This document shows positions 10,096 to 19,560 of a DNA stretch of 64,000 nt, piece after piece. The stretch comes from Isoetes taiwanensis (lineage: Eukaryota > Streptophyta > Lycopodiopsida > Isoetales > Isoetaceae), in assembly GCA_021234155.1 (NCBI GenBank), contig JAJEKV010000028.1, positions 1-64,000 of the forward strand, read 5' to 3'. The notes beneath the pieces are model-generated. The model did not search any database, had not been told where the DNA came from, and was given only the letters and a program-made list of their open reading frames with translations. The position numbers and the translations under genes were made by a program. Position 1 is the stretch's first letter, and each line of letters opens with the position of its first letter.

Positions 10096-10680
10096 TTGCT
10101 TGCAGAAACAATACGTGAATCTGCAAAGGACATCAGGAATGAGATAGTCAGACAATTGTCTGCACTAGACACGCTTCGTGATCTTCTCAAATGTGAAATA
10201 GAGAAGTCCAAGGGATATGCCTTAGCCATTTTCAAGAATTTGGCTCTAGAACCTGACCTCAAGGATGCAATGGGGAACACAGGAAATGTGATATATCTTC
10301 TCATGGTTTATAAGCAACAAAAGTTCTTAACAACTTGGCATGGCATAATTCAAAGAATTGTGAGAGAATAGTAAGAGATAAAAGTGCTCTTTTTAAATTA
10401 AAAAACAATTGGATAATGGCAGCAATGCTAGGGTATCGATATGTACTACAATGATACTCTGAAGCCTTTGTGCAAATTTGTCCAAGGAGAAATGGAAAAG
10501 ATAGCCAGCGAGGCTGCTAGACATGTCATGGCCAGAATCAAGGAAAGGATAAAAACACTTAATGGACTGCCTATACAAGTACTTGATGGACAAGAAGGAA
10601 ATGAATTGTTGGAAGCCTACATTGCGGTGGCAAAATATATAGTATGTGCGGTGTCGGTAACTGAACTTGATGATGCCTGA
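10096..10680 (+). pseudogene. Armadillo-repeat-like protein fragment, decayed
   Basis: The frame 10096-10371 encodes a helix-rich segment with LRDLLKCEIEKSKGYA, then AIFKNLALEPDLKDAMGNTG, which has the register of plant ARM-repeat proteins (xxLxNLAxxxxxRxxxGxxG). A second frame, 10441-10680, encodes YNDTLKPLCKFVQGEMEKIA and AYIAVAKYIVCAV, also helical. Between them lies non-coding sequence with stops. It could be two exons, but no convincing splice pair was found and no N-terminus is present. I infer a captured or decayed ARM-type gene. Confidence 0.45.
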
Positions 10681-11103
10681 AGCAGAAGGAAGAACTCTGG
10701 TTGTATCAATACGTGTCCCATTGATTCAACAAACATGGTCTGTCTAGTTTTCCCAATAGTGGCTCCTTGCCCATTCTGGCCCCATTCCATGCCCCTCCCT
10801 TATTGCCCGTTCTGGCCCATTCCAAGAACATTTCGTTACCCCAATACTGAGAAGGAAGAACACACATTCACGAATTCACATGGAAAGGCCCAGTCATGGC
10901 AAAGCTGAGGCAACCTCTGGGAACGACAGATTTGATGAACAACAAGTTTGTCTATGATGGAGGAAAAACTCTATTTATAGTGGTTAGACTTCCATTTCAC
11001 GACCAAAATTTGAAGATTTCTTTGGATGAAGACGTAGCCATCAATTTGAAAAAAAAAAAGGGAAAAAAAGAAAGAAATTCATTTATTTCCCCCTTTTTTT
11101 TTA
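10681..11103. other. No clear gene; one short ORF
   Basis: The frame 10896-11123 starts MAKLRQPLGTTDLMNNKFV and runs into lysine codons made by an A-run. It may be a decayed exon. CCCATTCTGGCCCATTCCA occurs in two imperfect copies (10771 and 10808). Confidence 0.4.
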
Positions 11104-11467
11104 ACTCATGGCTTTCAATGTAGTTAAAGTTAAAAATTTACAAAAGAGAAAGGAAAAAAAAAAGAAAAGCAAAAAAAAAACACAATGTTAGCTTCCCATT
11201 AGGTTAGATGTTGGCTCAATATAAAATTACCCCTCAATTTGTTATTGTGGCATGTCCTAATGGTGGGGGATTCCATCTCGCAAAATCCTCAATGGTGAGG
11301 ATTTTACCACCACAAAAGTTCAGAATAATTTTAGTTCTACAAAGCTTTGGGCACACAGAGTAGAGACCAACACTCGTATTCGATATCCAAGCCAGAAGTT
11401 ATAAAGAAAACCATCTCAGGACCTCACATGACGCCCGCAGTTGAAATTGGTTCTAGATGTAAGGGAA
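11104..11467 (+). repeat. Dispersed repeat R1, copy 2
   Basis: Aligns by eye to 8840-9225, including the GGGCACACAGAG and GCCAGAAGTTATAAAGAAAA blocks near its end. It is cut at 11467 by the LTR that starts at 11468, so the LTR inserted into this repeat. Confidence 0.8.
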
Positions 11468-11945
11468 TGTGACGACCATATGGGTATAATATGAAGATGG
11501 TCGTCACACATAGGCAAAAGTAATATGTTGAAGATGGATTTTGAACCAACAAGGTATTGGTTGCAAGTCATCAACTCTTTCCAAGTGCACTATTGCCATG
11601 ATCATAGAGTTATGCTAAATGTCTTCTCTATGTACGTCGAGGACCATTCATGCACCTATTCTAAGTGGTGTCCCTCATGCCCGCCAAGTGGCGCACATTC
11701 ACCTATTCTAGGTGGTGACCATCCATTATTGAGTTCATGCAATATGGCACTACATAAAAAGACATTCGAGGATGGCAGAACCATTCTGCTTCAACGCCAG
11801 TTATGACCTTCTCGTGTATCTTCTTGTTCTTCTTGTCTTGTTCTAACTCTAGATCTTGTTGGTGATCTCGAGCCTTCTTGTTCGTGTATTCTTGCTTTGC
11901 CCTTTGGGCCATTGTACATACTATTCTTGTTAGTACATTGATTCT
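11468..11945 (+). mobile_element. LTR of an unclassified LTR retrotransposon, copy 1
   Basis: Starts TGTGACGACCATATGGG. The first 40 bases form a hairpin with arms GTGACGACCAT and ATGGTCGTCAC. The sequence matches the reverse complement of 14506-14964 along its length, diverging only after GTACATTGATTCT (11933-11945). A TG...CA end could be at 11937. No coding region attaches to it. Confidence 0.75.
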
Positions 11946-12300
11946 GGAGGGCGCTTATGGAGGGCGCTCATGGAGGCCGCTTAGGGTTTCAGCCCTGCTC
12001 TTTTGCTCATAACTCGGGATTCCGGTGTCAGATTCAGGTGTTCTTGGGCTCGTTGGAAAGCTTATCGAACGAGCTTTCCGTCGGTGTATGATTTGTATGG
12101 TGTTTCCTCTGTTTCAGTCGACGGAATCCACCTGACAGTCCCGGCCCTCTTTTGGCGGCGCTAGGGTTTGGCTGCAGTTTTCTTTTGGCCATAACTTCTG
12201 GATCTGGTGGCAGTTTTGGATGTATTTGGGCTTGTTGGAAACTCTTTGAGCACTCTATCCAATAGTGTTTAAGCTTTTCAGAGATTGGCCTGTTGGGAAA
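11946..12300 (+). other. Possible leader next to the LTR; imperfect internal repeat
   Basis: Contains CTTATGGAGGGCGCTCATGGAGG and two related blocks (CATAACTCGGGATT... GGGCTCGTTGGAAAGC near 12008 and CATAACTTCTGGAT... GGGCTTGTTGGAAACT near 12190), spaced about 180 bp. No primer site was recognised, so linkage to the LTR is not shown. Confidence 0.35.
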
Positions 12301-12835
12301 GACGGTTCAGCTCTGAAACTTCGGCCTCTGAAACTTTGCACACGAACGAACGAACGGCTTTCAGATATCAAGAACGTTTGCATATTCAAACAGCAGCAAA
12401 GGGCAGCAAGAATGCAGGTTCCAAATGGTGGTATTGCAAATGGAGTTTCAAATGGAGTTTCTTCTGCTAGGATGATCCCAGGCTACAGGCTACTGTAAAG
12501 ATAAGAAGGCGCTTTTGTAAGATTTGCACACGGACGAATGGTTTCCAGATAAGTTTTCTGTTTCATTTTGAATCAAGGCAATGACCAATTCTGTTAGCTT
12601 GGGGTAGCATATATTTTGATTTCAAGACATTGCATTTAGTAAAGACATTTTCTGGCATGTTAGTCACTCTAACTTGCCCTCTATTTCTCTCTGGTTTTGA
12701 GATTTCTTTAGCTCTTTATAAAAGAGATCAAATATTTCCAAAGAGAAAGTATGGAGTAGAGATGTATATATGATATGTATGAACGCAGATGTATAGATGT
12801 ACGGATACAATCTAATAAAAAGTGAAAAGGAGAAG
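12301..12835. other. No gene recognised
   Basis: Short overlapping open frames at 12265-12498 have no domain. The motif AATGGAGTTTC is directly repeated near 12438. Otherwise AT-rich spacer. Confidence 0.5.
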
Positions 12836-13170
12836 ATGGTGCAAATAGGGAGAGGCGAAGTGATGGGACAGAGAGACGGACGTCTTCGCCATCCACCAGG
12901 ACAGAGTGGGGTAATTAGCCCACCGACTGGTGCCTTCTACTAAGCTACAGACACCAAGCTATCCGGCCCTGGAGATACAACAGCCACAAAGGATGGACAA
13001 AAGGAAACGAATAAACAAGGGAACCAGGAGTAGATGGTGCAAATAGGGGGGGGCAAAGCTATGGGACAGAGAGACGGACATCTCCGCCATACACCAGGGC
13101 AGTGTGGGAAATAGCCCACCGGCTGGTGCCTACCACTAAGCAACAGACATCAACTTCTCCGGCCCCATAA
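12836..13170 (+). repeat. Two-unit tandem repeat, about 198-bp period
   Basis: GATGGTGCAAATAGGG begins at about 12836 and again at 13034. Each is followed by GGGACAGAGAGACGGAC, a CGCCAT..ACCAGG block and AGCCCACCG.CTGGTGCC. By-eye identity is high with small indels. The GC content is higher than in the surroundings. Confidence 0.8.
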
Positions 13171-13836
13171 GACGCGTATACAAGTGTGACTTTTTGCCAC
13201 GTATGACTTTTTGCCAACTGCAGAATGGCCAACAAAAGTGGAACAGGGAATAGCACAATCAATTATGCTGCAGGCCTTCAAAAAACTCGAAGATGAGGAC
13301 GTTCATCTAATCAGGTTTTTTCATTTGAATTGAATAGCTAGTAACACACAAAACAAGGGAAGGGTGATACCACTATCTGCATAATCTGGATGATTGATCT
13401 TTTCAGTCTTTTATCATCATTAGGTATAAATATAGATTGGCTGTTGTAGGCTATGAAATTGGATGGTTTCTTTGCACAGTGCATCAGTTCTATCAACATA
13501 GTATATGCATGCTATGTATGAAATTAGGAAGTTTCTTTAGACGCTTTACACTAATATAAATCTGGACTATTAGGCAGTGACTTCATAAGTTGGGGATTGT
13601 GTTAACATAGTGTAGTTAGAATATTTCAAGATGGTGTATAAATACGGACCTTTGGACACGTGATGTTATGTTGACAGTAATTACTACACATTCATAGCTC
13701 CGGATTGGAGCTCTAATCAGTACTAATCAGTTTAGTTTAGAGTTTTTGCAGCCTAACAATAATGGCGTGGGAAAAATCCAAAATCCAGAATGACAGAAAA
13801 CGGATCTGATAATAATATTGTGCATCAGTGAGCCTA
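13171..13836. other. No gene recognised
   Basis: AT-rich spacer. TATGAAATTRGRWRGTTTCTTT occurs twice (about 13452 and 13519), so a weak local duplication of about 67 bp is present. No coding signal. Confidence 0.5.
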
Positions 13837-13897
13837 TTACTATTAAGGTTTTTCCTCGAAAACCCTTCGGGGCGGGGTTTTTTAATCCTGATAGTAA
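13837..13897 (+). repeat. Hairpin module of the family B 3' UTR, copy
   Basis: Bounded by TTACTAT (13837-13843) and ATAGTAA (13891-13897). The middle holds the block CCTCGAAAACCCTTCGGGG, as in 15582-15649. The same module recurs at 21878, 38510 and 40060 in variant form. It is followed after about 50 bp by a LINE C-terminus. Confidence 0.75.
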
Positions 13898-13949
13898 TCG
13901 GCGTCACTAATAGATAGAGCAGAGTGAATATGTCGACTATGTGACTCAG

Positions 13950-14420
13950 GAAAAATAGAAGACGAAGCACGTATGGTCAAGGAATGCCCAGTCTACACAG
14001 ACATAAGGTCCAAATTTAACAAGGTCAGGTGGGATTTCCCACTCCCAGCACTGATGGACAAAGAAGAGACACTCACAGATGTAGCGAAAGCTATAAAAGA
14101 GATGATAATAAGACACCGGGGGGTGCACAAAGAGAGAGGGCCAAATAATCTGAGAAGCACTGTTGAGGCGAATCAGAGAGGCCCACAAAGTACAGTTCAA
14201 AACTGTTTATAACGATGCATTGTGTATGGCCAAGAAGCCAGGTATAAGCACGATGTGGGTACTACAAAGAACAAGAGAAGCCCGCTAGATGGCTACATAA
14301 ACCTATGCGTCTGTTTGTTGGCAGCACCCTATTGGGAGCTCGCAGGATGCTACACAAGTCCGGGGGCCTCACGGCCTGAGGGACGTTAATGTATATTCTA
14401 TTCTATTCTATTCTATTCTA
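13950..14420 (+). mobile_element. 3' fragment of a third LINE with TTCTA tail
   Basis: Reading from about 13950, the protein IEDEARMVKECPVYTDIRSK resembles the C-terminal zinc-binding end of LINE B (IEDE-x-H...CP..xxIR). It continues to a stop at 14212. After a 3' UTR with GGCCTCACGGCCTGAGGGAC it ends in TTCTA repeats (about 14399-14420). The same tail unit ends many short insertions in this window. Confidence 0.65.
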
Positions 14421-14505
14421 TATATTTTCTCTACTATCACGAGCCTACGGGCTAGGTACAAGGAAGTGCAAGAGGAAGTGCAAGAGAAAATACATATATA
14501 AACTA

Positions 14506-14964
14506 GAATCAATGTACTTACAAGTATAGTATGTACAATGGCCCAAAGGGCAAAGCAAGAGTACCCGAACAAGAAAGGCTCGAGATCACCAACAAGATCT
14601 AGAGCTAGAACAAGACAAGAAGAACAAGATACATGAGAAGGTCGTAACTGGCGTTGAAGCAGAACGGTTCTGCCATCCTCGAATGTCTATATATATAGTG
14701 CCATATTGCATGAACTCAATAGTGGATGATCGCCACCTAGAATAGGTGAATGCATGCCACTTGGCAGGCATGAGGGACGCCACTTAGCATAGGTGCATGA
14801 ATAGTCCTTAACGTACATAGAGAAGACGTTTGGCATAACTCTATGATCATGGCAATAGTGCACTTGGAAAGAGTCAATGACTTTGGTTCAAAACCCATCT
14901 CCAACATATTACATTTTCCTATGTGTGACGACCATCTTCGTATTATACCCATATGGTCTTCACA
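14506..14964 (-). mobile_element. LTR copy 2, inverted relative to copy 1
   Basis: Reverse complement of 11468-11945. On the minus strand it starts TGTGAAGACCATATGGG at 14964 and includes a TATA-like run CACTATATATATAGAC near 14690-14705, ahead of the block shared with copy 1. A polypurine tract lies just before its start, so it is best read as a 3' LTR or solo LTR on the minus strand. Confidence 0.75.
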
Positions 14965-14965
14965 C

Positions 14966-14978
14966 GATCCCCCTCCAA
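14966..14978 (-). promoter_or_regulatory. Polypurine tract before LTR copy 2
   Basis: On the minus strand TTGGAGGGGGATC immediately precedes the LTR start, the position of the plus-strand primer in LTR retrotransposons. The interior that should lie at higher coordinates is not recognisable. Confidence 0.55.
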
Positions 14979-15150
14979 ATGATGACGGCTTCCCTCAATG
15001 ATGATTGCGAGGCATAGTATTCTTTCCCCAGTGTGACGACCATCTTGGTATTGCAAAACAACTTTGTAAGCTCTTTTTTTTTTTTTTTTGTATGTAACTC
15101 CATTACGGTTGAAATTTTGTATTTCAAGGCGAAATATCAATGCATTTTAG

Positions 15151-15260
15151 ATAGATAGATAGATGGATGGATGGATGGATGGATGGATGGATGGATGGAT
15201 GGATAGATAGATAGTTGTTTTAATTTTACGCCACTAGGCAGCCAGTAAACACTATATATT
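15151..15260 (-). mobile_element. Short retro-insertion end with GATA/GATG tail
   Basis: A (GATG)n/(GATA)n array at about 15151-15204 abuts TTTTACGCCACTAGGCAGCC. On the minus strand this reads GGCTGCCTAGTGGCGTAAAA followed by the tail, the same end as the 51-bp insertion at 8616-8666. The 5' limit is not clear. Confidence 0.6.
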
Positions 15261-15295
15261 GCTGACACAAAAAGTGTCCCCCACCTTTCCGCATT

Positions 15296-15392
15296 GACCC
15301 TTTGTAACCCTCTTGAATGGCGGGTTGAATCTAAGCTATTGGCTTTCAATGTAGTTAAAGTTAAAAATCTATAGTTAATGCTACAAAAGAGA
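15296..15392 (+). repeat. Dispersed repeat R1, partial copy
   Basis: GTAACCCTCTTGAATGGCGG and GCTTTCAATGTAGTTAAAGT match segments around 9301-9340 and 11108-11130. It ends at the polypurine array starting at 15393. Confidence 0.6.
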
Positions 15393-15456
15393 ATGAAAAA
15401 AAGAGAAAAGAGAAAAGAGAAAAGAGAAAAGAGAAAAGAGAAAAGAGAAAAGAAAA

Positions 15457-15520
<64 letters not shown>
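15393..15520 (-). repeat. Polypurine microsatellite: (GAGAAAA)n then (AAAG)n
   Basis: On the minus strand this TTTC-rich array directly follows the end block of LINE B copy 2, so at least the AAAG part looks like that element's 3' tail. A long open frame across it is an artefact of the low complexity. Confidence 0.8.
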
Positions 15521-15660
15521 ATGATTTTTATCGTTCACTGAGACCAATTGGCCTATGGGATCCAGAAGGAGCGCAGCAAACTTATTACTGTCGGGGTTAA
15601 AAAACCCCTGCCTCGAAGGGTTTTCGAGGAAAAACCGCGGCAGTAATAAGAATGTTGTCA
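15521..15660 (-). repeat. 3'-UTR hairpin module and end block of LINE B
   Basis: The module is bounded by TTATTACTG (15582-15590) and CAGTAATAA (15641-15649), inverted to each other. Inside, CCTCGAA and TTCGAGG form a second stem. Downstream on the minus strand come GGATCCCATAGGCCAATTGG and a CAGTGAACGATAAAAAT block, then the tail. Pieces of this end recur at 3456, 13837, 21878, 28262, 32030, 38440 and 39985. Confidence 0.8.
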
Positions 15661-15798
15661 AACTGTACAAGTATACATCATCATGAAATAAATGTATATA
15701 TACATGTCAAGTGTGTGCCCGAGGACATAGCTGATCTCACATGTCCATAACCTCCTGAAGGTATGATCCCAGCACCCGTACAGAAGCCGTGCTCAATG

Positions 15799-18015
15799 TC
15801 ACATGTAGCGGTTGGCCAGGCCTGACCAACTCAGCGTAGCGCGTCCAGATTTGATCATATGCTGGGCAGCTTTGAAGGGTATGAGATTCATCCTCAATGA
15901 CTCCCATTTGGCACCATCTACAGAGCCTGTCCTGGCGTGGCTCACCAATCTATCTGCCCGTCTCAATTCGAAGATGGTGTGCCCCTGTGCGAATGGAGGC
16001 AATGAGTCTGCGCCTTTTCATAGGCAAGTGGGTACGCAGGTAGCCTTGCGGGCCTCCTTCCAATATGGGATTTGTGTGGCGCTGGTAGTGTGCTATCTTG
16101 ACCTATTCAAGGGCACTGCATCCCAAAACTTGCCGAGGAAGCAAGCGTCAAGATATTGCCTCAAGCTATGGCGATCTGCCTCTGTTTGCACATGTATGTA
16201 CATATGCTCCTGCACATTCCATCTAGCCAACCATTGAGCTCTCTTTTCCCTCCAGCAGGCCTTGAGGCGCTGCGGCCCCATTGCCATGATATAAGCTGGG
16301 TTAGGGAGACGAGCATTCTCTATTTTCCACCTTCTAAAAATAGACATGTGGCGATCAAGGGCCGCCCTCTGAAAAGGCAAGAATCCCGTCTCTTGTCGTA
16401 GAATTTGATATGGGACTGTGGACTTCACCCCTAGTGCTCGTACCAAGAAGGCTTTCTGCTCCAAGTCATTCCAGGTAGCGAGGGATACTATTGGGCCCCA
16501 TACTTCAACCCCGTATAAAAGGACAAGCTCGACTAAGACCTTGAACAGGTGTGGCTGATGGGCCCAAACATACAACTCTGCTCTATAACTATTGTTTTGC
16601 ATTGCATATAGTGTCTTCCAGCCCGTCGTCACTCGTAGCCATATGGATGTGTCCCAGTGCATAGTAGAAGGAAACTTCACTCCCAAATATTTGTATGTGG
16701 ATGCCACTTCCACATTGTGCCCTGGGTAACTGAAGCAGGGGATCATCGGCTGACGTGAGGATGATATGAGAACCATCGTCGTCTTGGCCAGGTTGACGCG
16801 CATATCAGTTGCTTGGCAGAATGTGTCCAGGGCATCGAGATGTCGTTGCATGTCTTCTAGTGTGTAAGCTAGGAGGTCCACATCATCAGCATATATTAAG
16901 TGCCCGATGATCTGGTGCAGAAGGTGAGCTCCATCGCCCCCATTTATCAGCAAGCCAGCTCTCCAATTGATCAATGTAAAGTCCAAACAATGTTGGGGAG
17001 AGGGGGCATCCCTGACGAACCCCGATACTGCTATCAAATGGTTGGCTTGTCAGCTGCAACCGACCCGAGCATCTTTCATATAGCCTGTCCACTGCATTCT
17101 GCAAATTTACAGGAATCCCCAGCTATCACAATCTTGCCCATAGTTTTTTCCGAGGCACAGTGTCAAAGGCCTTCGCAAAATCCACGAAGCAACAATATAG
17201 ATCCTGACAGCGGTTCCTGTTGTCTTCAACCAGAGTTCTCAACATGAAGATGTGGTCAATGATTGAGTGTCGGGGTCTGAATCCTACCTGGGTGAGGGCC
17301 CGCACCTCTGCTGCCTCTGCCCAGCCCGTCAACTGTTGCTCGAGAATCTCAGCAAGCAGTTTTGCAAACACTAAACTGACCATGGTTGTTCGGTAATTGG
17401 CTGGGCAGTGCGGGTCACCTGCCTTATAGATGGGAACAACTCTGCTATTGGTCCACTGCAGTGGGAAGTCTTCCTGTAATGCCTTGTTGAACAAGAAGGT
17501 CAGCACCAGTACTATGGACGGCCCTGCCCACTTAAGCAATTCTGCCTGCATACCATCCAGGTCTGGTGCTTTCCCATTGGCAAGACATTGTAAGCCTTGT
17601 TCCACGTCCGAATCTGTGATTTCTAGCACTGGGCCTTCTTGCAGGGGTAATGCTGCCTGTACGCCCTGAGGGTCATATAGCTGTTGCAAGTATTGCCTCC
17701 ACTGCTCGGGAGTGATGTTCCATGTAGGTTGTACTGGCTTTCTGAGAACCTTTCGCCAGAAGGTCCTGGGGTGACGTTCCAGGAGGTAAAACATTTCCCT
17801 TTGATGCGCTGCAATGTACCTGGCTTTCTTAGAAGGAAGACGCGGTACTGTTTGACTGCATGTGGGCATAAAGAAGGGTCTGTGGCCTGGCGGAGCCAGC
17901 GTTTGTGTTCCTTGTACTCTGCATCAAACCATTGATTACGTGGGAAGGTCGTATTCCTGAAGGTCCGTCGCGGGCTTCTTATCCCAAAGCACCTCTCCGC
18001 CACAGTCCTAAGCAC
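15799..18015 (-). pseudogene. LINE B ORF2: reverse transcriptase and C-terminus, broken
   Basis: The frame at 18015-17623 gives the linker NQWFDAEYKEHKRWLRQA. The frame 17869-17126 gives the RT N-lobe: NGKAPDLDGMQAELLKWAG, RVVPIYKAGD, GFRPRHS and FVDFAKAFDTVPRKKLW (ending in a stop). The frames 17104-16093 give GVRQGCPLSPTLFGLYIDQL, YADDVDLLAYT (YADD at 16882-16893) and the thumb with TYKYLGVKF. At 16021-15799 the C-terminus has RLIASIRTGAHHLRIETGR, a stop, then C-x2-C...EDE. Each join is a frameshift or stop, so no continuous polypeptide is made. Confidence 0.9.
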
Positions 18016-18966
18016 ATCAGCAGCCGGTCTGTTTGTTGCTCTAGTGTAGGATATTGCAAAATTTCTGCCAGGCCATCTATAAGTATCTGGGCATAAGCCC
18101 CTGCATGTTCATAATCCAATTGCAGCTGAGGCATGTGAGGAGTTTTTGTACAGGGGGTTCGCACAACCTGCCAAGCCAACTTCAAGTAAAGTGATAAGTG
18201 GTCTGAATCGATCTCTTCATCCCTATTAGTTGTTCCCACCTGGAAGTGCTTGACGACATGCATATCCTGCTCAGGCACCAGCACATAGTCCACCACACTA
18301 GATCCTCCCCCCTGGTTTTCATGTCTACAAGTGCTGTTGCGGGTGGACGGCCATTGTGCCAGTCCATTGCAGATTACCAGGTCAAAGATACCATAGAGCA
18401 AAAGCAACTGTCTACCACAGCGTGTGACCTTCTGCAGGACGCAGCTGCAATACATCATCAGTCAAGAGATCAAATCTCATGGGTTGTTCTACCCCGGTGC
18501 GTGCATTGAAGTCTCCAAGGAGTATGACACTGCCCAATTGCTTATGCTGCTGTATGTCATCATATAGATCGACATAGGGGTCCAGACTATCCACATCCAA
18601 GAGGGTATGATAGAAGTTGCATTCTGCATGTGGAAAGTAGTAGGCTGCCACAAAGAGAGGTCTGCCACTGCAGCTTTGCATATGCACCCACAGGTATCTG
18701 TTGTGCTTGTCTGTCTTAAACAAGGAGATGGACTGTGCCAAGGCCGTTCGGTAGTAGCAGGCAACCCCTGCATGCACCCGCTTTCCTGTGCAATCATTGA
18801 AGATTGAGTAGCGCTGGTATCCTGGCAAGTCCGGAATCCTGTGTCCTGCACGCTCCCATGTTTCCATGAGGAAGATGAGATCCATGTCTGCAGCAACTGA
18901 GTTGAGACTATCTCCCTTCTGCCATGGGAAACCCCGACAATTCCAGAAGACCATACGGAGGTACAA
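17979..18966 (-). pseudogene. LINE B ORF2: APE-type endonuclease domain, broken
   Basis: The domain nicks the target DNA to prime reverse transcription. The frame from 18966 shows WNCRG (metal-ligand Asn region), LMETW (catalytic Glu), a YFP/H segment, and LLGDFNARTG (Asp-Asn pair). After a frame change near 18430 it continues with SSVVDYVLV and SDHLSLYLKL, the C-terminal VDY and SDH motifs of APE-like LINE endonucleases. All catalytic motifs are visible, split over two frames. Confidence 0.9.
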
Positions 18967-19149
18967 TTCCTATTTGTTGGCAGGGGCTGCAGGTGGGGAT
19001 TCAGTGGTGGTAGCAGAAGGGGGGATGGCAGAAGTGGAAGCAGTCTGAGATATGCGAGCAACATAAGGTGAGGCAACTGTGCGGATGTAGCAGGCGAAGC
19101 AGTGGCATAGTCAGGGGCTGCTGGAGGGTTCACAGGATTCGCAGCAGCA

Positions 19150-19560
19150 TTTGGCGGTCTGAAAATTTGCATCTTGCCTCGAATCAGTCCTGCAGCTCCT
19201 CCCTGTCTACCAATGCTTTTAACTTTGGCAAACTCATGCCTGCGGTCTTCTTATTGGGCCGGGGTCAGGTCTCGGTCAACATACAGGGCAGTTCCCTTCA
19301 GTTGCCTACCCTGGCGCAGGATGGCTGCTTTCACTTGCGCATCTCATATTGTGAATGTGACTACCCGTGGGCAGTCTGGGCTGGATACCATGGCGTCTCG
19401 CCCTAATAATGTGTACTGGCATGGGGAATGTCATTCGAGCAAGAATCGACATCTAGAGCCAGTTAATGAGGTCCTCTGCTGCCTCTTCTGTCAGGCCACG
19501 TACCACCACATTGTGGCTTCTCCGTCTCAGCTCCTGGAACTCTCTGATTGTTGGGTCAAT
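19150..19560 (-). pseudogene. LINE B ORF1: RRM-like C-terminal region, broken
   Basis: After the stop of the coiled-coil frame, another frame reads ELRRRSHNVVVRGLTEEAAE, an RRM beta1-alpha1 pattern. Further on come VKAAILRQGRQLKGTALYVD and RDLTPAQ, a stop, then RRHEFAKVKSIGRQGG and KMQIFRP. This is the VxxxLR..LKG..I.VxxDLTPxQ..RR pattern of LINE ORF1 RRM proteins, which bind element RNA. At least two stops and a frameshift interrupt it. Confidence 0.7.

Noticed and set aside
15137-15670. 177-codon minus-strand ORF with long F/L/S runs
   Set aside because: It is the translation of a polypurine microsatellite and the LINE B 3' end; no protein-like sequence outside the repeats.
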